From positions 372,001-436,000 of the forward strand of contig JAOZHS010000001.1 of assembly GCA_026014745.1 (NCBI GenBank): a stretch of 64,000 nt of DNA. Reading direction: 5' to 3'. Below the pieces are notes generated by a model. That model saw nothing but the letters and a program-made list of their open reading frames with translations. It was not told where the DNA came from and made no database searches. Of this stretch, positions 43,783 to 53,056 are shown in pieces. Within the stretch, counting starts at the first letter, position 1. Every line of letters begins with the position of its first letter. The stretch is from Candidatus Bathyarchaeota archaeon (GTDB taxonomy: Archaea; Thermoproteota; Bathyarchaeia; Bathyarchaeales; Bathycorpusculaceae). Both the position numbers and the translations under genes were made by a program.

Positions 43783-45231
43783 TTAAGCTGCTTTTTGGTT
43801 GTGGAATAATTCGCCTATGTATTCGCCGACGGTTTTGTTATGTTCTCTGGCTATGCGTTTGATGGAGTTGTTTATGCCTGTGCTGTACTGGACCGCTTTT
43901 TTTGGTTTATCCGCTACCGAGGGGGGCATGCCAAGGTTAGATGCGACTTTTCGAAGCACCAGTTTACGCAGGGTGTCAGGTTTGGGTTCAATCTTGCAAC
44001 TCAGAGGTAACGACAACGCATACTCCGCAACATCGTAGCATCCGAAGGGCAAACGCAACTCCACGTCAAAGTAACTGGTGATTTTTAGGTCGCGTTCAAG
44101 GTTGCTTTGATGAATGTTAACGACGTCGCCAAACATGGTTTTGCGGACTGCTTCAGCTCCATCTTTGCAGTACTCGTTAACGTAGCGTTGATAACCGCCA
44201 AATAACTCGTCGGCGCCCTGCCCAGCCAACACCACCTTAAACCCTGCCTCTGCTGCCTGTTGCGCTGTCCAGTAAAAAGGCACGCCGATGGCGGCTTTGA
44301 TGGGGTCTGGTTCTTCGATAAGCTCTACCACATGCGGTAGCGTCTTCTCGACATCAGAATCCTTGAACAGGTGTATCTGCATGGGCAAATCCAGTGCCTC
44401 AGCCGCGTCGATGGCTTCCTCCGTTTCTGGTTCGTTTTCCATACTCACATGCAACAGCTGTACTTTAACGCCGAGTTTGTTGGCTAAAAAGGCTACGACG
44501 CTGCTGTCTAAGCCGCCTGAAAACGCAACCGCCGCCTCCTTCAACCCGCGAGTTCTCCGCTTCAACGACTCCTCAACCAGCATCTGCAGCCTAACCGCGG
44601 CGTCGTCAAGGGTTACCTGTTGGGGTTCGTTGAATGTGAGGGTTTTTATGGGTTTGAATTTGAAGCCTGTCTTCTCGGCGACGCCTAAGCTGCCTGGCGG
44701 GAAGGATAGGGGGTTTTCGATGCCGAGTTCCCAGAGGACTCGGCGGTTAGTAGCGTAGGCAGCGATTGTTTGGTTTTCGCCGTAGTAGAGGGGTTGTACG
44801 CCGACTGGGTCACGCGCTGCGGCTATGGCGCCTTCTTTGAGGAGCCAAAACGCGTAGTCGCCATCGGCTTGCGAGATTAGGGTTTCTAGGAGGGTTTCGC
44901 AGTGCTGGGGTTCTTTGGATAGTTGTTCAGAGACTGCTGCTGGAGGAATTGGCGCGTAGACTCTGCCCTCAAACAGTACCGAGGCATCCTCTAACTGTAG
45001 ATGGTCGTATCCTGCGGTGGTTCGGGCTTGGGTGCATGCAAATCCTGCCGCTACGGTTGATTCGGCGCTTTGTTTGCTAAGTAACGCGGGGTTCTTGTCA
45101 AACATTCCCCGCTTGGGCGTCATGAGTCCCAAATGAAGCGGCTGCCCCACATCCACGCTTCTTAGAACATCAAGCACGGATTCAATAACGCTCTCGCCTT
45201 CCTTACTCAAAACCGCAACAGTAACCTTCAT
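43783..45231 (-). CDS. Asparagine synthase-like protein lacking N-terminal Cys
   Basis: A 482-residue AsnB-type protein. The synthetase half has the PP-loop SGGLDSS at 228-234 and GQGADELFGGYQRYV further on. It should activate aspartate (or another carboxylate) with ATP. The N-terminal glutaminase-like half keeps the fold (SQADGDYAFWLLKEG, ARDPVGVQPLYYG) but begins MKVTVAVLSK, with no Cys at position 2 where Ntn glutaminases have their nucleophile. Ammonia, not glutamine, is therefore the probable nitrogen donor. No upstream Met-Cys start exists. Located alone between two surface-protein genes. Confidence 0.88.
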   Translation of the reverse strand: MKVTVAVLSKEGESVIESVLDVLRSVDVGQPLHLGLMTPKRGMFDKNPALLSKQSAESTVAAGFACTQARTTAGYDHLQLEDASVLFEGRVYAPIPPAAVSEQLSKEPQHCETLLETLISQADGDYAFWLLKEGAIAAARDPVGVQPLYYGENQTIAAYATNRRVLWELGIENPLSFPPGSLGVAEKTGFKFKPIKTLTFNEPQQVTLDDAAVRLQMLVEESLKRRTRGLKEAAVAFSGGLDSSVVAFLANKLGVKVQLLHVSMENEPETEEAIDAAEALDLPMQIHLFKDSDVEKTLPHVVELIEEPDPIKAAIGVPFYWTAQQAAEAGFKVVLAGQGADELFGGYQRYVNEYCKDGAEAVRKTMFGDVVNIHQSNLERDLKITSYFDVELRLPFGCYDVAEYALSLPLSCKIEPKPDTLRKLVLRKVASNLGMPPSVADKPKKAVQYSTGINNSIKRIAREHNKTVGEYIGELFHNQKAA

Positions 45232-45364
45232 GTCAATTACACCTGTATTTGCTTACGCATCGCTAAGACATTAACGTTTTAGTTGATGCCCTATGGATTG
45301 TTATAGGAACTAGGTAGCCACATTTCTTTAAACAAGACTCCGCGCCTTAACCTTTGGAAGTAGA

Positions 45365-45868
45365 ATGAAACCCTACAAAATAGTAACAGGCTTTCTAGTC
45401 ATTGCAACTGCAATAGCCTCCCTATGCGCTGTCGACGCACAATCCTACCAAACCATAACCACAGTTACTGGAAGCAATGGTCAAACAACCGATTACTTCT
45501 ATATTCCTGCAACCCAGTGGCGTATAACTTGGAGTTATGTACCTGATCCTGCTTATCCTGATTACGCTGTTTTTTCAGTGTTCATTTATCCCAAAGGCGA
45601 AACCACAATGTTTACCGAGACGATGACCAAAGTTGGCGCTAACGAAACAAGCGGAGTAACCTACATTGGCGAGGGACAAAAAGACTACTACATCCAAGTT
45701 ATCTGCGCCAACCTAAACAAGTATACCATAACCGTAGAAGCCCAAGTCTCCCCCACGCCTTCCATCCCCGAGTTTTCCTTATCTGCCTTTGCATTAATCA
45801 CAATGGTTCTGGTAGTAACCGCCACTTTAGTTATCTCCAAACGCAAACATCACCTGAACCAACAATAA
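45365..45868 (+). CDS. Small secreted protein with PEF-like C-terminal signal
   Basis: A 167-residue protein with a signal peptide (MKPYKIVTGFLVIATAIASL, cleaved near VDAQS). A small beta-rich outer domain (WRITWSYVPDPAYPDYAVF, then DYYIQVICANLNKYTITVEA) follows. The tail is PSIPEFSLSAFA, a membrane helix and KRKHH. The PEF motif followed by a helix and basic end resembles archaeosortase (PEF-CTERM) sorting signals. No archaeosortase gene lies in the window, so processing is inference. Confidence 0.75.
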   Translation: MKPYKIVTGFLVIATAIASLCAVDAQSYQTITTVTGSNGQTTDYFYIPATQWRITWSYVPDPAYPDYAVFSVFIYPKGETTMFTETMTKVGANETSGVTYIGEGQKDYYIQVICANLNKYTITVEAQVSPTPSIPEFSLSAFALITMVLVVTATLVISKRKHHLNQQ

Positions 45869-45965
45869 CCACCCTTGGGCAAGCGCCAAACCAAACTATA
45901 CCGCTTTTCATCGACAAAACATTAATCTTTAATTGCTATAACCTTGTGTCTGAGGAATCAGTCTC

Positions 45966-47300
45966 TTGCCAATCACCCCTATAGATACAGGCCGTTATGG
46001 CACCCCTGAGATGCTCAAAATCTTCGAAGAAGAAGCCCGCGTCCAAAAACTGCTCGACGTAGAAGCAGCCTTAGCGTTGGCGCATGCAGAAGTAGGCAAC
46101 ATCCCCGACAAGGACGCCCAAAAAATCGCCGAGATGGCAAACACCAAATACGTCAAGGTAGAACGCGTCAAAGCGATTGAGAAAGAAATCAAACACGACA
46201 TCGCATCCCTTGTCCGCGCGCTATCTGAACAATGTGGCGAAAGCGGCGCGTATGTGCACCTCGGCGCAACCAGCTATGACATCGTCGACACAGCCAACGC
46301 GTTGCAACTCCGAGACGCAACCACGGTGCTTTGGAGAAGACTTTTTGAGTTCAAAAAAATCCTCCAACAACAAGCAGGACAATACAAAGACACAGTTATG
46401 ATTGGACGCACCCATGGCCAACATGCTTTGCCTATCACGTTGGGTTTCAAATTTGCCGTCTGGGGCTACGAAGTTAACCGCCACTTAGACCGACTAAATG
46501 AATGCAAAAAACGTGCGTTAGTTGGCAAAGTCAGCGGCGCAGTCGGCACCCAAGCAGGTCTAGGCGAACATGCAGCGGAAATTCAAGAAATCGTCATGAA
46601 ACGCCTCGGCATACCCGCGGCTGAGATATCCACCCAGATTGTCCAGCGGGACCGTTACGCTGAACTCGTTGGCATATACGCCATGATTGCCACGTCACTG
46701 GAGCATTTCGCCACCGAAATCCGTGAACTCCAACGCCCCGAAATCGCTGAGGTCTTTGAGTCCTTCGAGGCAAAGAAACAGGTCGGCAGCTCCACGATGC
46801 CTCATAAGCAAAATCCCGAAACCTGCGAACGCGTCTGCGGCTTAGCCCGCATCGTACGCAGCCTTAACACCCCCGCATTGGAGGATATGGTTACTTGGCA
46901 TGAACGTGACTTAACCCAATCCTCCGCGGAACGATTCATCTTGCCCGAAGCAAGCATTCTGCTCGACTATATCCTCAACTTAATGTGCAACATCGTGGCT
47001 AACCTCCGCGTTGATAGCGACCGTATGCTGCAAAATCTCTCCATCACGCAGGGACGCGCAATGTCTGAATCCGTTATGATGACCCTTGTCAAGAAGGGTG
47101 TTAACCGCCAAGAAGCCCACGAGCTCCTACGGCAGTTAACCATCAAAAGCGCCGTGGAGAACAAACACTTCCAACAAATCCTATCCGAGGACCCGCTTGT
47201 GGGCAGCAAACTTAGCCTCGCAGAAATCGAGCATGCCCTTGATCCAAAAAGCTACCTTGGCACCGCAGTCCAGCAGGCGGAACGCTTCGCAACGTCTTAG
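45966..47300 (+). CDS. purB: Adenylosuccinate lyase
   Basis: A 444-residue fumarase/aspartase superfamily enzyme that acts twice in purine synthesis (SAICAR and adenylosuccinate cleavage). The signature loop SSTMPHKQNPETCERV is present, with TSYDIVDTANALQLRD and GRTHGQHALPITLG giving the other active-site segments. TTG start at 45966. Converges with the Hel308 gene; the stops overlap by 4 bp. No other pur gene is adjacent. Confidence 0.95.
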   Translation: MPITPIDTGRYGTPEMLKIFEEEARVQKLLDVEAALALAHAEVGNIPDKDAQKIAEMANTKYVKVERVKAIEKEIKHDIASLVRALSEQCGESGAYVHLGATSYDIVDTANALQLRDATTVLWRRLFEFKKILQQQAGQYKDTVMIGRTHGQHALPITLGFKFAVWGYEVNRHLDRLNECKKRALVGKVSGAVGTQAGLGEHAAEIQEIVMKRLGIPAAEISTQIVQRDRYAELVGIYAMIATSLEHFATEIRELQRPEIAEVFESFEAKKQVGSSTMPHKQNPETCERVCGLARIVRSLNTPALEDMVTWHERDLTQSSAERFILPEASILLDYILNLMCNIVANLRVDSDRMLQNLSITQGRAMSESVMMTLVKKGVNRQEAHELLRQLTIKSAVENKHFQQILSEDPLVGSKLSLAEIEHALDPKSYLGTAVQQAERFATS

Positions 47301-49585
47301 AAGTCAAAGAGCCCTTTTTGTTGGGCTTCTTCGGGGGCTTTGGCGAAGTTGTCCCACGTTTCCTTTTTCACAAACCCGCCGACTTGTTCCTTAATTTTCT
47401 TAGCTAATCGCGGACCAACCATAGGTAACGCCTCGAGCTCTTCGATGCTGGCATGTTTGAGGTCCTCGATGGTTCGGTAACCCGCGTTGAATATGATGCG
47501 TCCGCGGACTCTGCCCAACCCCTCCAACGCCACAATGGGTAGCAACTCACGTTTAATGCCCTTCTCAACTCGCTCCACCAACTCATGACTCAAAGCGGTT
47601 ACGTCTTTGTTTTTGCACACCACAGGCGAGAGTTCATCAATCGCGTGTAGTAGCCACTTTGAGGTTTCGATAGTGCGGTAGAGGTCGCCGGGTTGCACAC
47701 TAAACCGTTCCATAATCTTGTCTTCGGGGAGTTCCTCAATCCAGTTGTTGAGCACCATTGCGGTTTTCACTTCGCCCAGAAACTCGGCGTAGCCCACGTG
47801 GTCGCTCCACTGGTCAGGGGGGTCAATGAAGAATTCCTGTTTATGATCATCAGTTTTCACGGCTAGCACATCCATTTCGCGTTGGTAGGGTCGCATGATG
47901 GGGCCCATATCAGGCGTGTGGGCGATAAGGTGGAGGAGGCTAAACTCGGTGAGCAGCGGCGGCTTAGCTTGAAGCGCGTCTCGGATGATAACGCCCGACA
48001 GTGGGTCGATGTAGAGTTCGCTTATGCGGCGGCCATAGGGGGTGGCTAAGAGGCGGCTGCCGGCGACGCAGATCATGTCTTCTGAATCGAGGAAACGCAG
48101 GATTTTGTCGATGACGCTTTTGATTGCTTTCACATCAAACTGGTATGCATAGAAGGTTTTGCCAAAGAACTCGTAGATGCCCTGCTCGGTGTCCGCGTAA
48201 CCCGATGCTATGGTGGCTAGCACGTGAGTGCGGATGATTCTCTCAACGGCGAGTCGTGACCAGATTTTCTCGGTTTTTGCCAAAACATAGTTTTCCATAA
48301 GGAAGTCGGCTTCGTCGGCGGTTTTGGAGATAAGCACGGATTCACCGAACTTGTCATACTTCGGTCTGCCCGCGCGTCCCGCCATCTGCTTATAGTCCAA
48401 CACGCTGATGGGGTAATTGCCCAATCCAGCTTCGAAACGGCGATAATCCTGAATGATGACTGCTCGGGCGGGTAAGTTGACGCCCCAAGCCAACGTCGGC
48501 GTGGCGGTGAGGACTTTAATTGTGCGGGCTTTAAAGGCGTCTTCGATGATTTTTCGATGTGCCCCTGAGAGTCCCGCGTGGTGGTAGGCGACGCCGCAAC
48601 GCACCAACTCAGCTAACTCGTCGCTTAAGCCTGTGCGTTCGCCTGCTTCTTGGATTTTTTTTGCTTCATCATCAAGGGTTTTACGCACTTTTTCCTCTAA
48701 GGTTTTTTTGATCAGTTTAGACCCCGACTGTGGGAACAACGCCTTGTCCATATGGGGCGCGACGGTTTTCGCCGCTGAAACCGCGTTTCGTCTGGTTGAA
48801 GCAAAAATTAGTGCTTGCCCGCCGCCTTTGAGCGTGTCGAGCACGATGTTTATGACTGTTTGGCGGGTGGGCTGCTCGATTTGGCGTGAGCCGCCGTCGC
48901 GGTATTGGATTTCGTTTTGTAAGATGACGCCTTCCTTGAGGTTTATGGGGCGCCACTCAGTGACGATATATTTGGCGTTTAGCCACCCTGCGATTTCGTC
49001 GACGTTGTTTATGGTGGCGGACAGCGCGAGGATTTGGATGTGGGGGTTAACCTGCATGAGCCGTGCCAACACGATTTCGAGTGTGGGTCCTCGGTCGGCT
49101 TCGTTTAGCAGATGCACTTCGTCGGCGATGACTAGCGAGATGCTATCCATCCATTTCGAGCGGTGCCGCAGTAGGGAGTCGGCTTTTTCGTTGGTGGTTA
49201 CGATGATGTCGTAGCGTTCGAGCCAGTTGTCGGCGCTGTCAAAGTCGCCTGTGGAGATGCCGACGCTGACTTTTCGTCCGTCGGGTTTTTGGATTTTAGT
49301 GTATTTTTGGAACTCCTCAAACTTCTCGCTGGCTAAGGCGCGTAGGGGCGAGAGATAAATCACTTTGCCATCGTTGCAGAGTACATGTTTGAGGGCGCAG
49401 AGTTCGGCGATTAGGGTTTTGCCCGATGCTGTGGGGCTGGCAAGGACAATGTTTTGTCCGTCTAGGGCGCCTGCTTTTATGGTGTCGGCTTGGGGCGGGA
49501 ACAACTCAGTGATGCCTAAACCTGTGAGTACCTCTTTAACTGAATCGGGGATGGATAACTCTGCGATTTTCAATGGCTGCGCCAC
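47297..49585 (-). CDS. hel308: Hel308-like superfamily 2 DNA helicase
   Basis: A 762-residue Ski2-like helicase that acts on stalled replication forks in archaea. The Walker A loop is ASPTASGKT (about 49-57) and the DEVH box is LVIADEVHLL. Motif IV/VI parts are ALIFASTRRNA and QMAGRAGRPKYDKFG, and a helix-hairpin-helix-like ratchet end is LPMVGPRLAKKIKEQVG. The final residues, QQKGLFDF, fit a PCNA-interacting peptide (Q-x-x-L-x-x-F). The start is GTG at 49585. A family branch of general Ski2 helicases is the only alternative. Confidence 0.92.
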   Translation of the reverse strand: MAQPLKIAELSIPDSVKEVLTGLGITELFPPQADTIKAGALDGQNIVLASPTASGKTLIAELCALKHVLCNDGKVIYLSPLRALASEKFEEFQKYTKIQKPDGRKVSVGISTGDFDSADNWLERYDIIVTTNEKADSLLRHRSKWMDSISLVIADEVHLLNEADRGPTLEIVLARLMQVNPHIQILALSATINNVDEIAGWLNAKYIVTEWRPINLKEGVILQNEIQYRDGGSRQIEQPTRQTVINIVLDTLKGGGQALIFASTRRNAVSAAKTVAPHMDKALFPQSGSKLIKKTLEEKVRKTLDDEAKKIQEAGERTGLSDELAELVRCGVAYHHAGLSGAHRKIIEDAFKARTIKVLTATPTLAWGVNLPARAVIIQDYRRFEAGLGNYPISVLDYKQMAGRAGRPKYDKFGESVLISKTADEADFLMENYVLAKTEKIWSRLAVERIIRTHVLATIASGYADTEQGIYEFFGKTFYAYQFDVKAIKSVIDKILRFLDSEDMICVAGSRLLATPYGRRISELYIDPLSGVIIRDALQAKPPLLTEFSLLHLIAHTPDMGPIMRPYQREMDVLAVKTDDHKQEFFIDPPDQWSDHVGYAEFLGEVKTAMVLNNWIEELPEDKIMERFSVQPGDLYRTIETSKWLLHAIDELSPVVCKNKDVTALSHELVERVEKGIKRELLPIVALEGLGRVRGRIIFNAGYRTIEDLKHASIEELEALPMVGPRLAKKIKEQVGGFVKKETWDNFAKAPEEAQQKGLFDF

Positions 49586-49818
49586 AATTTGGTTTGTTCC
49601 TTGTGTATGTTTAGGTGGGGTTATTAGAGTTTTTAGTTTGCTTCCTGCGTTTGTTGCCTGTTATTTACTTTAGCTGGTTTTGGCGGCGGTCCTTTTTTGT
49701 TTTCAGCCCTTGCTGCCCAAGCGAGGGGTCGAAGCCGTTTTGTGGTTAGGTTTTTTTAGTTGATGTTGCATATCCACTTTGGCAAGTTATCCATCTTAAT
49801 TATTGGCAGGGATTCAGT

Positions 49819-51042
49819 ATGGTTGAAAACGTAAAGGAACTCCTAAAACTTCACGAAGGCATCACGCACGAAGTCTACTTAGACAACGAGAACAGCAGCA
49901 TTGTTCCCCAAGAAGTCATTGACGCCATGCTTCCCTACTGGAACAAGATAGCCTACGGCAACCCCACCTTAACTCACAAACCCGGATGGGAAGCCTTCGA
50001 GGCAATCATGAACTGCTTTGGCAAAATCAGCCGCTTCATGGGCGCCAAAAACCTCGAAGAAATCACATTTACCCCCAGCGAAACTGAAGCCAACAACGAA
50101 GCCATCATGGGCGGATGTTTCGCTCAGAAGGGCAAGGGCAAAAAAATCGTCATCTCCGAAATTGAACCCATAAACGTTTTGCAAGTTGCCGATATGATGA
50201 GTAAATATGGTTTTGTCACCCAGAAAATCCCCGTTGACCATGAAGGCTTTATCAACCTTGAAAAACTCAAACAAGCCGTGGATAAAGACACCATACTTGT
50301 AAGCATCTCCAGCGTAAACAACGAACTGGGCACAATCCAACCCATAAAAGAAGCAGTTGACATCGCCAAAACTCAAAACCCCCATGTGCTTTTTCACACT
50401 GACGCCTCCGACGCCTACGGACGCATACCCCTAAACGTCGAGAACCTCGGCGTGGATATGGCTACTGTTAGCAGCTCCAAAATCCAAGGCCCCCGCGGCA
50501 TGGGCGCCCTCTACGTTAAAGACGGCGTAAACCTCGAACGCATCCTTGAAGGACAAATTGGCACCCAGCGGCTTTGGCCCGGCGTCGAAAACACCCCACT
50601 GATTGTTGGTTTCACTAAGGCTTCCGAGTTGGCATTTGACAATTTTGAAGGCAACACCACAAAAATGCGTATGCTTCGCGACAAACTTGTCGATGGCATC
50701 TTTACTGAACTCTCGGATTTACGGTTTAACGGTCCCAAAGGCGCCAAACGCAGCCCCGACAACGCAAACATCAGCATCCTACGCGCGGAAGGCGAAGCCC
50801 TCACAATCGAGCTCAGCCTAAAAGGCGTCTATGTCTCCAGCGGCTCTGCCTGCAGCCGTAGACTTCTCCAACCCAGCCACGTTCTCATTGCTATTGGACG
50901 CATTTTTGAGGAAGCTCATGGTAGCATCTTGATGAAGACTACTCGGAGTCAAACAGAAGAAGATATATCCTATGTTCTGAGTGTTTTACCCCCAGCAGTT
51001 AATCGTATTCGTGGGATAGTCGGCACAACAGGAGTGCACTAA
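49819..51042 (+). CDS. Divergent cysteine desulfurase-like PLP enzyme (IscS-like)
   Basis: A 407-residue class V aminotransferase fold protein. PLP Lys is K221 in SSSKIQGPRGMGALY and the mobile-loop Cys is C345 in SGSACSRR, so sulfur chemistry is possible. However, residues that hold PLP in IscS differ. The stacking His is replaced within EIEPINV (P117 region), the Gln of DATQ is D198 in TDASDAYG, and the His before the PLP Lys is S220. The opening is LDNENSS instead of LDNAATT. It leads an operon with iscU and sufS (1-bp gap). It may be a specialised desulfurase or act on a related substrate. Confidence 0.85.
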   Translation: MVENVKELLKLHEGITHEVYLDNENSSIVPQEVIDAMLPYWNKIAYGNPTLTHKPGWEAFEAIMNCFGKISRFMGAKNLEEITFTPSETEANNEAIMGGCFAQKGKGKKIVISEIEPINVLQVADMMSKYGFVTQKIPVDHEGFINLEKLKQAVDKDTILVSISSVNNELGTIQPIKEAVDIAKTQNPHVLFHTDASDAYGRIPLNVENLGVDMATVSSSKIQGPRGMGALYVKDGVNLERILEGQIGTQRLWPGVENTPLIVGFTKASELAFDNFEGNTTKMRMLRDKLVDGIFTELSDLRFNGPKGAKRSPDNANISILRAEGEALTIELSLKGVYVSSGSACSRRLLQPSHVLIAIGRIFEEAHGSILMKTTRSQTEEDISYVLSVLPPAVNRIRGIVGTTGVH

Positions 51043-51043
51043 C

Positions 51044-51553
51044 ATGTCTCGTATACCTCTACCTTACAACCCTAAAGTCATGGATTTGTTCCGTAACCCC
51101 AAGAACTTGGGCAAAATGGAAGATGCAACCGTAGTCGCCGTAGCAGGGAACCCTGCATGCGGAGACATGATTACTTTCTACCTTAAAATCGACGAAGCCA
51201 AACAGGTCATCGAGCGTGCCCAGTTTGAAAGCTACGGCTGCGCCGCCAACATCGCGACCAGCAGCATTGTAACCGAAATGATAAAAGGCCTAACCCTTGA
51301 GGATGCTTGGAATAATATCACTTGGAAAAAAGTCACCGAGGAAATCGGCGGGTTACCCAGCGTCAAATTCCACTGCGGCGTTTTAGCTGTTGGCGCACTC
51401 AAACGTGCTATCCGTCAATACTTCACTCAGAAAGGCGTAGAAGCCCCCAGTTGGTTACCTAAGGACCACACTTATGAAGAGAAACAGGCGCTTGAAGAAG
51501 AGGAACTGGCAAAGACACTCTCTAAGCGGCTAAAACCTGAGGCAGAAAAGTAA
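51044..51553 (+). CDS. iscU: IscU/NifU-type Fe-S scaffold
   Basis: A 169-residue scaffold on which Fe-S clusters are assembled. All three cluster Cys are present: C39 in GNPACGD (with D41), C66 in SYGCAAN and C111 in KFHCGVL. The C-terminal 45 residues are a charged helical extension (TYEEKQALEEEELAKTLSKRL) not found in E. coli IscU. It starts one base after the stop of the IscS-like gene and is followed at 1 bp by sufS, so the three are translated as a unit. Confidence 0.95.
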   Translation: MSRIPLPYNPKVMDLFRNPKNLGKMEDATVVAVAGNPACGDMITFYLKIDEAKQVIERAQFESYGCAANIATSSIVTEMIKGLTLEDAWNNITWKKVTEEIGGLPSVKFHCGVLAVGALKRAIRQYFTQKGVEAPSWLPKDHTYEEKQALEEEELAKTLSKRLKPEAEK

Positions 51554-51554
51554 C

Positions 51555-52787
51555 GTGGACACAGAAGCGATTCGCCGAGATTTCCCTATTTTGGGGCGAA
51601 AAATCAACGGCCAACCCCTCATTTACTTTGATAATGCTGCAACTACTCAGAAACCCCGCCAAGTCATCGACGCAATAACAGATTACTACCAAAACCACAA
51701 CGGCAACGTCCACCGCGCGGTTCATGCCCTTTCCGTGGAAGCAACCGACCTCTACGAGAAGGCACGAGAAAGCGTCGCAGAATTCATTAACGCAAAATCC
51801 CCAAGCGAAATCGTGTTCCTAAGGGGCACCACAGAAGCCATCAATTTAGTGGCGTATTCTTTGGGACTCAACACGCTGGGAGTAGGCGACGAAGTCTTAG
51901 TTTCTTTGCTGGAACATCACAGCGATATTGTGCCATGGGAAATCGTCTCAAAAATCAGAGGCTTCACCCTCAAATACGTCAACGTCCATTCCGATGGTAC
52001 GTTGGACTACGACGATTTTGAAGCTAAACTCTCCAACAAAACCAAAATCGCCTGCCTAAGCCACGTCTCCAACGTAACAGGCATAATAAACGATGTCAAA
52101 CGCGCCACCAAAGCCGCACATGACCACGGTGCACTCATGCTTATCGACGGCGCCCAGAGCGTCCCACACATGAAAACAGACGTGCAAGACATCGGCATGG
52201 ATTTCTTAGCGTTCTCAGGTCACAAGATGCTTGGACCCACAGGCATAGGCGGCTTATACGGCAAAAAAGCGGTGCTTGAGAAGATGTCGCCGTTTATGGG
52301 GGGCGGCGAGATGATACAGGATGTTTCTTATAATCAGGTTAAGGGGCGTTGTGCGGTTTCTTGGAATAATGTACCCTATAAATTTGAAGCTGGCACCCCA
52401 AACATCGCTGGTGCCGTCGGGTTAGGCGCCGCAGTAAAATACCTCCAAGACATCGGCATGGAAAACGTGCTTTGCCACGAGCGGGAACTCTCCCAATACG
52501 CTACAGAACGCCTTCAAGAAGTCAAAAAAGTCACCGTTTACGGTACTCATGATGCATCCAAAAAACTCGGCATCATACCCTTCGGCGTCAAAGGCTTCTC
52601 CTCACATGACGTGGCGCTCTTCTGCGACACTTATGGCATAACCCTGCGAAGCGGCTACCACTGCGCCCAGCCCCTGCATGAAGCCTTCAAACTCGAATCC
52701 TCCGCACGCGCCAGCTTCTACCTCTACAACACCAAAACCGAAGTCGACCGATTCATAGAAGTCCTCAAGGAGTTTGATAAACTCTAA
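51555..52787 (+). CDS. sufS: Cysteine desulfurase SufS
   Basis: A 410-residue SufS/CsdA-type desulfurase with every expected residue: H121-H122 in LEHHSDIVPW, D198 and Q201 in DGAQSV, H223-K224 in SGHKMLGPTG and the persulfide Cys C370 in RSGYHCAQP. It probably provides sulfur to the IscU protein encoded just before it. GTG start at 51555. Its stop overlaps the next ATG (TAATG). It is the canonical counterpart of the divergent paralog two genes upstream. Confidence 0.96.
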   Translation: MDTEAIRRDFPILGRKINGQPLIYFDNAATTQKPRQVIDAITDYYQNHNGNVHRAVHALSVEATDLYEKARESVAEFINAKSPSEIVFLRGTTEAINLVAYSLGLNTLGVGDEVLVSLLEHHSDIVPWEIVSKIRGFTLKYVNVHSDGTLDYDDFEAKLSNKTKIACLSHVSNVTGIINDVKRATKAAHDHGALMLIDGAQSVPHMKTDVQDIGMDFLAFSGHKMLGPTGIGGLYGKKAVLEKMSPFMGGGEMIQDVSYNQVKGRCAVSWNNVPYKFEAGTPNIAGAVGLGAAVKYLQDIGMENVLCHERELSQYATERLQEVKKVTVYGTHDASKKLGIIPFGVKGFSSHDVALFCDTYGITLRSGYHCAQPLHEAFKLESSARASFYLYNTKTEVDRFIEVLKEFDKL

Positions 52788-53056
52788 TGTCAACCGTCGC
52801 TGACTACGTTGCACGCATCGAAGGCACCTGCGGCGCAGAAAGCGACGTGATTGTCATTTTTAAGTACGAAAAAAAAGACGAAATCATAGCTTACATCCTC
52901 AAACGCGCCCAACAAAAAAACAATTTAGCAGGCGTAATTTTCGAGTTAAACTTCCAAGGCGTATCTTTTCGGCTCTACACAAGCGGCAAAGCCATCTTCC
53001 GCGGTTTTAAAACCAAGATGGAACTGATGGATTTTCTGACTAAGCTGCTCCTTTAA
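52787..53056 (+). CDS. Small protein coupled to SufS, possible TBP-like fold
   Basis: An 89-residue protein whose ATG shares one base with the SufS stop. The second half, FELNFQGVSFRLYTSGKAIF then RGFKTKMELMDFL, follows the strand-strand-helix pattern of one TBP-like half (FR-x-SGKxxxTGxKS). It is too short for a TATA-binding protein. It could be an Fe-S operon accessory protein or a nucleic-acid-binding regulator. The fold guess is inference. Stop overlaps the convergent gene by 4 bp. Confidence 0.72.
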   Translation: MSTVADYVARIEGTCGAESDVIVIFKYEKKDEIIAYILKRAQQKNNLAGVIFELNFQGVSFRLYTSGKAIFRGFKTKMELMDFLTKLLL

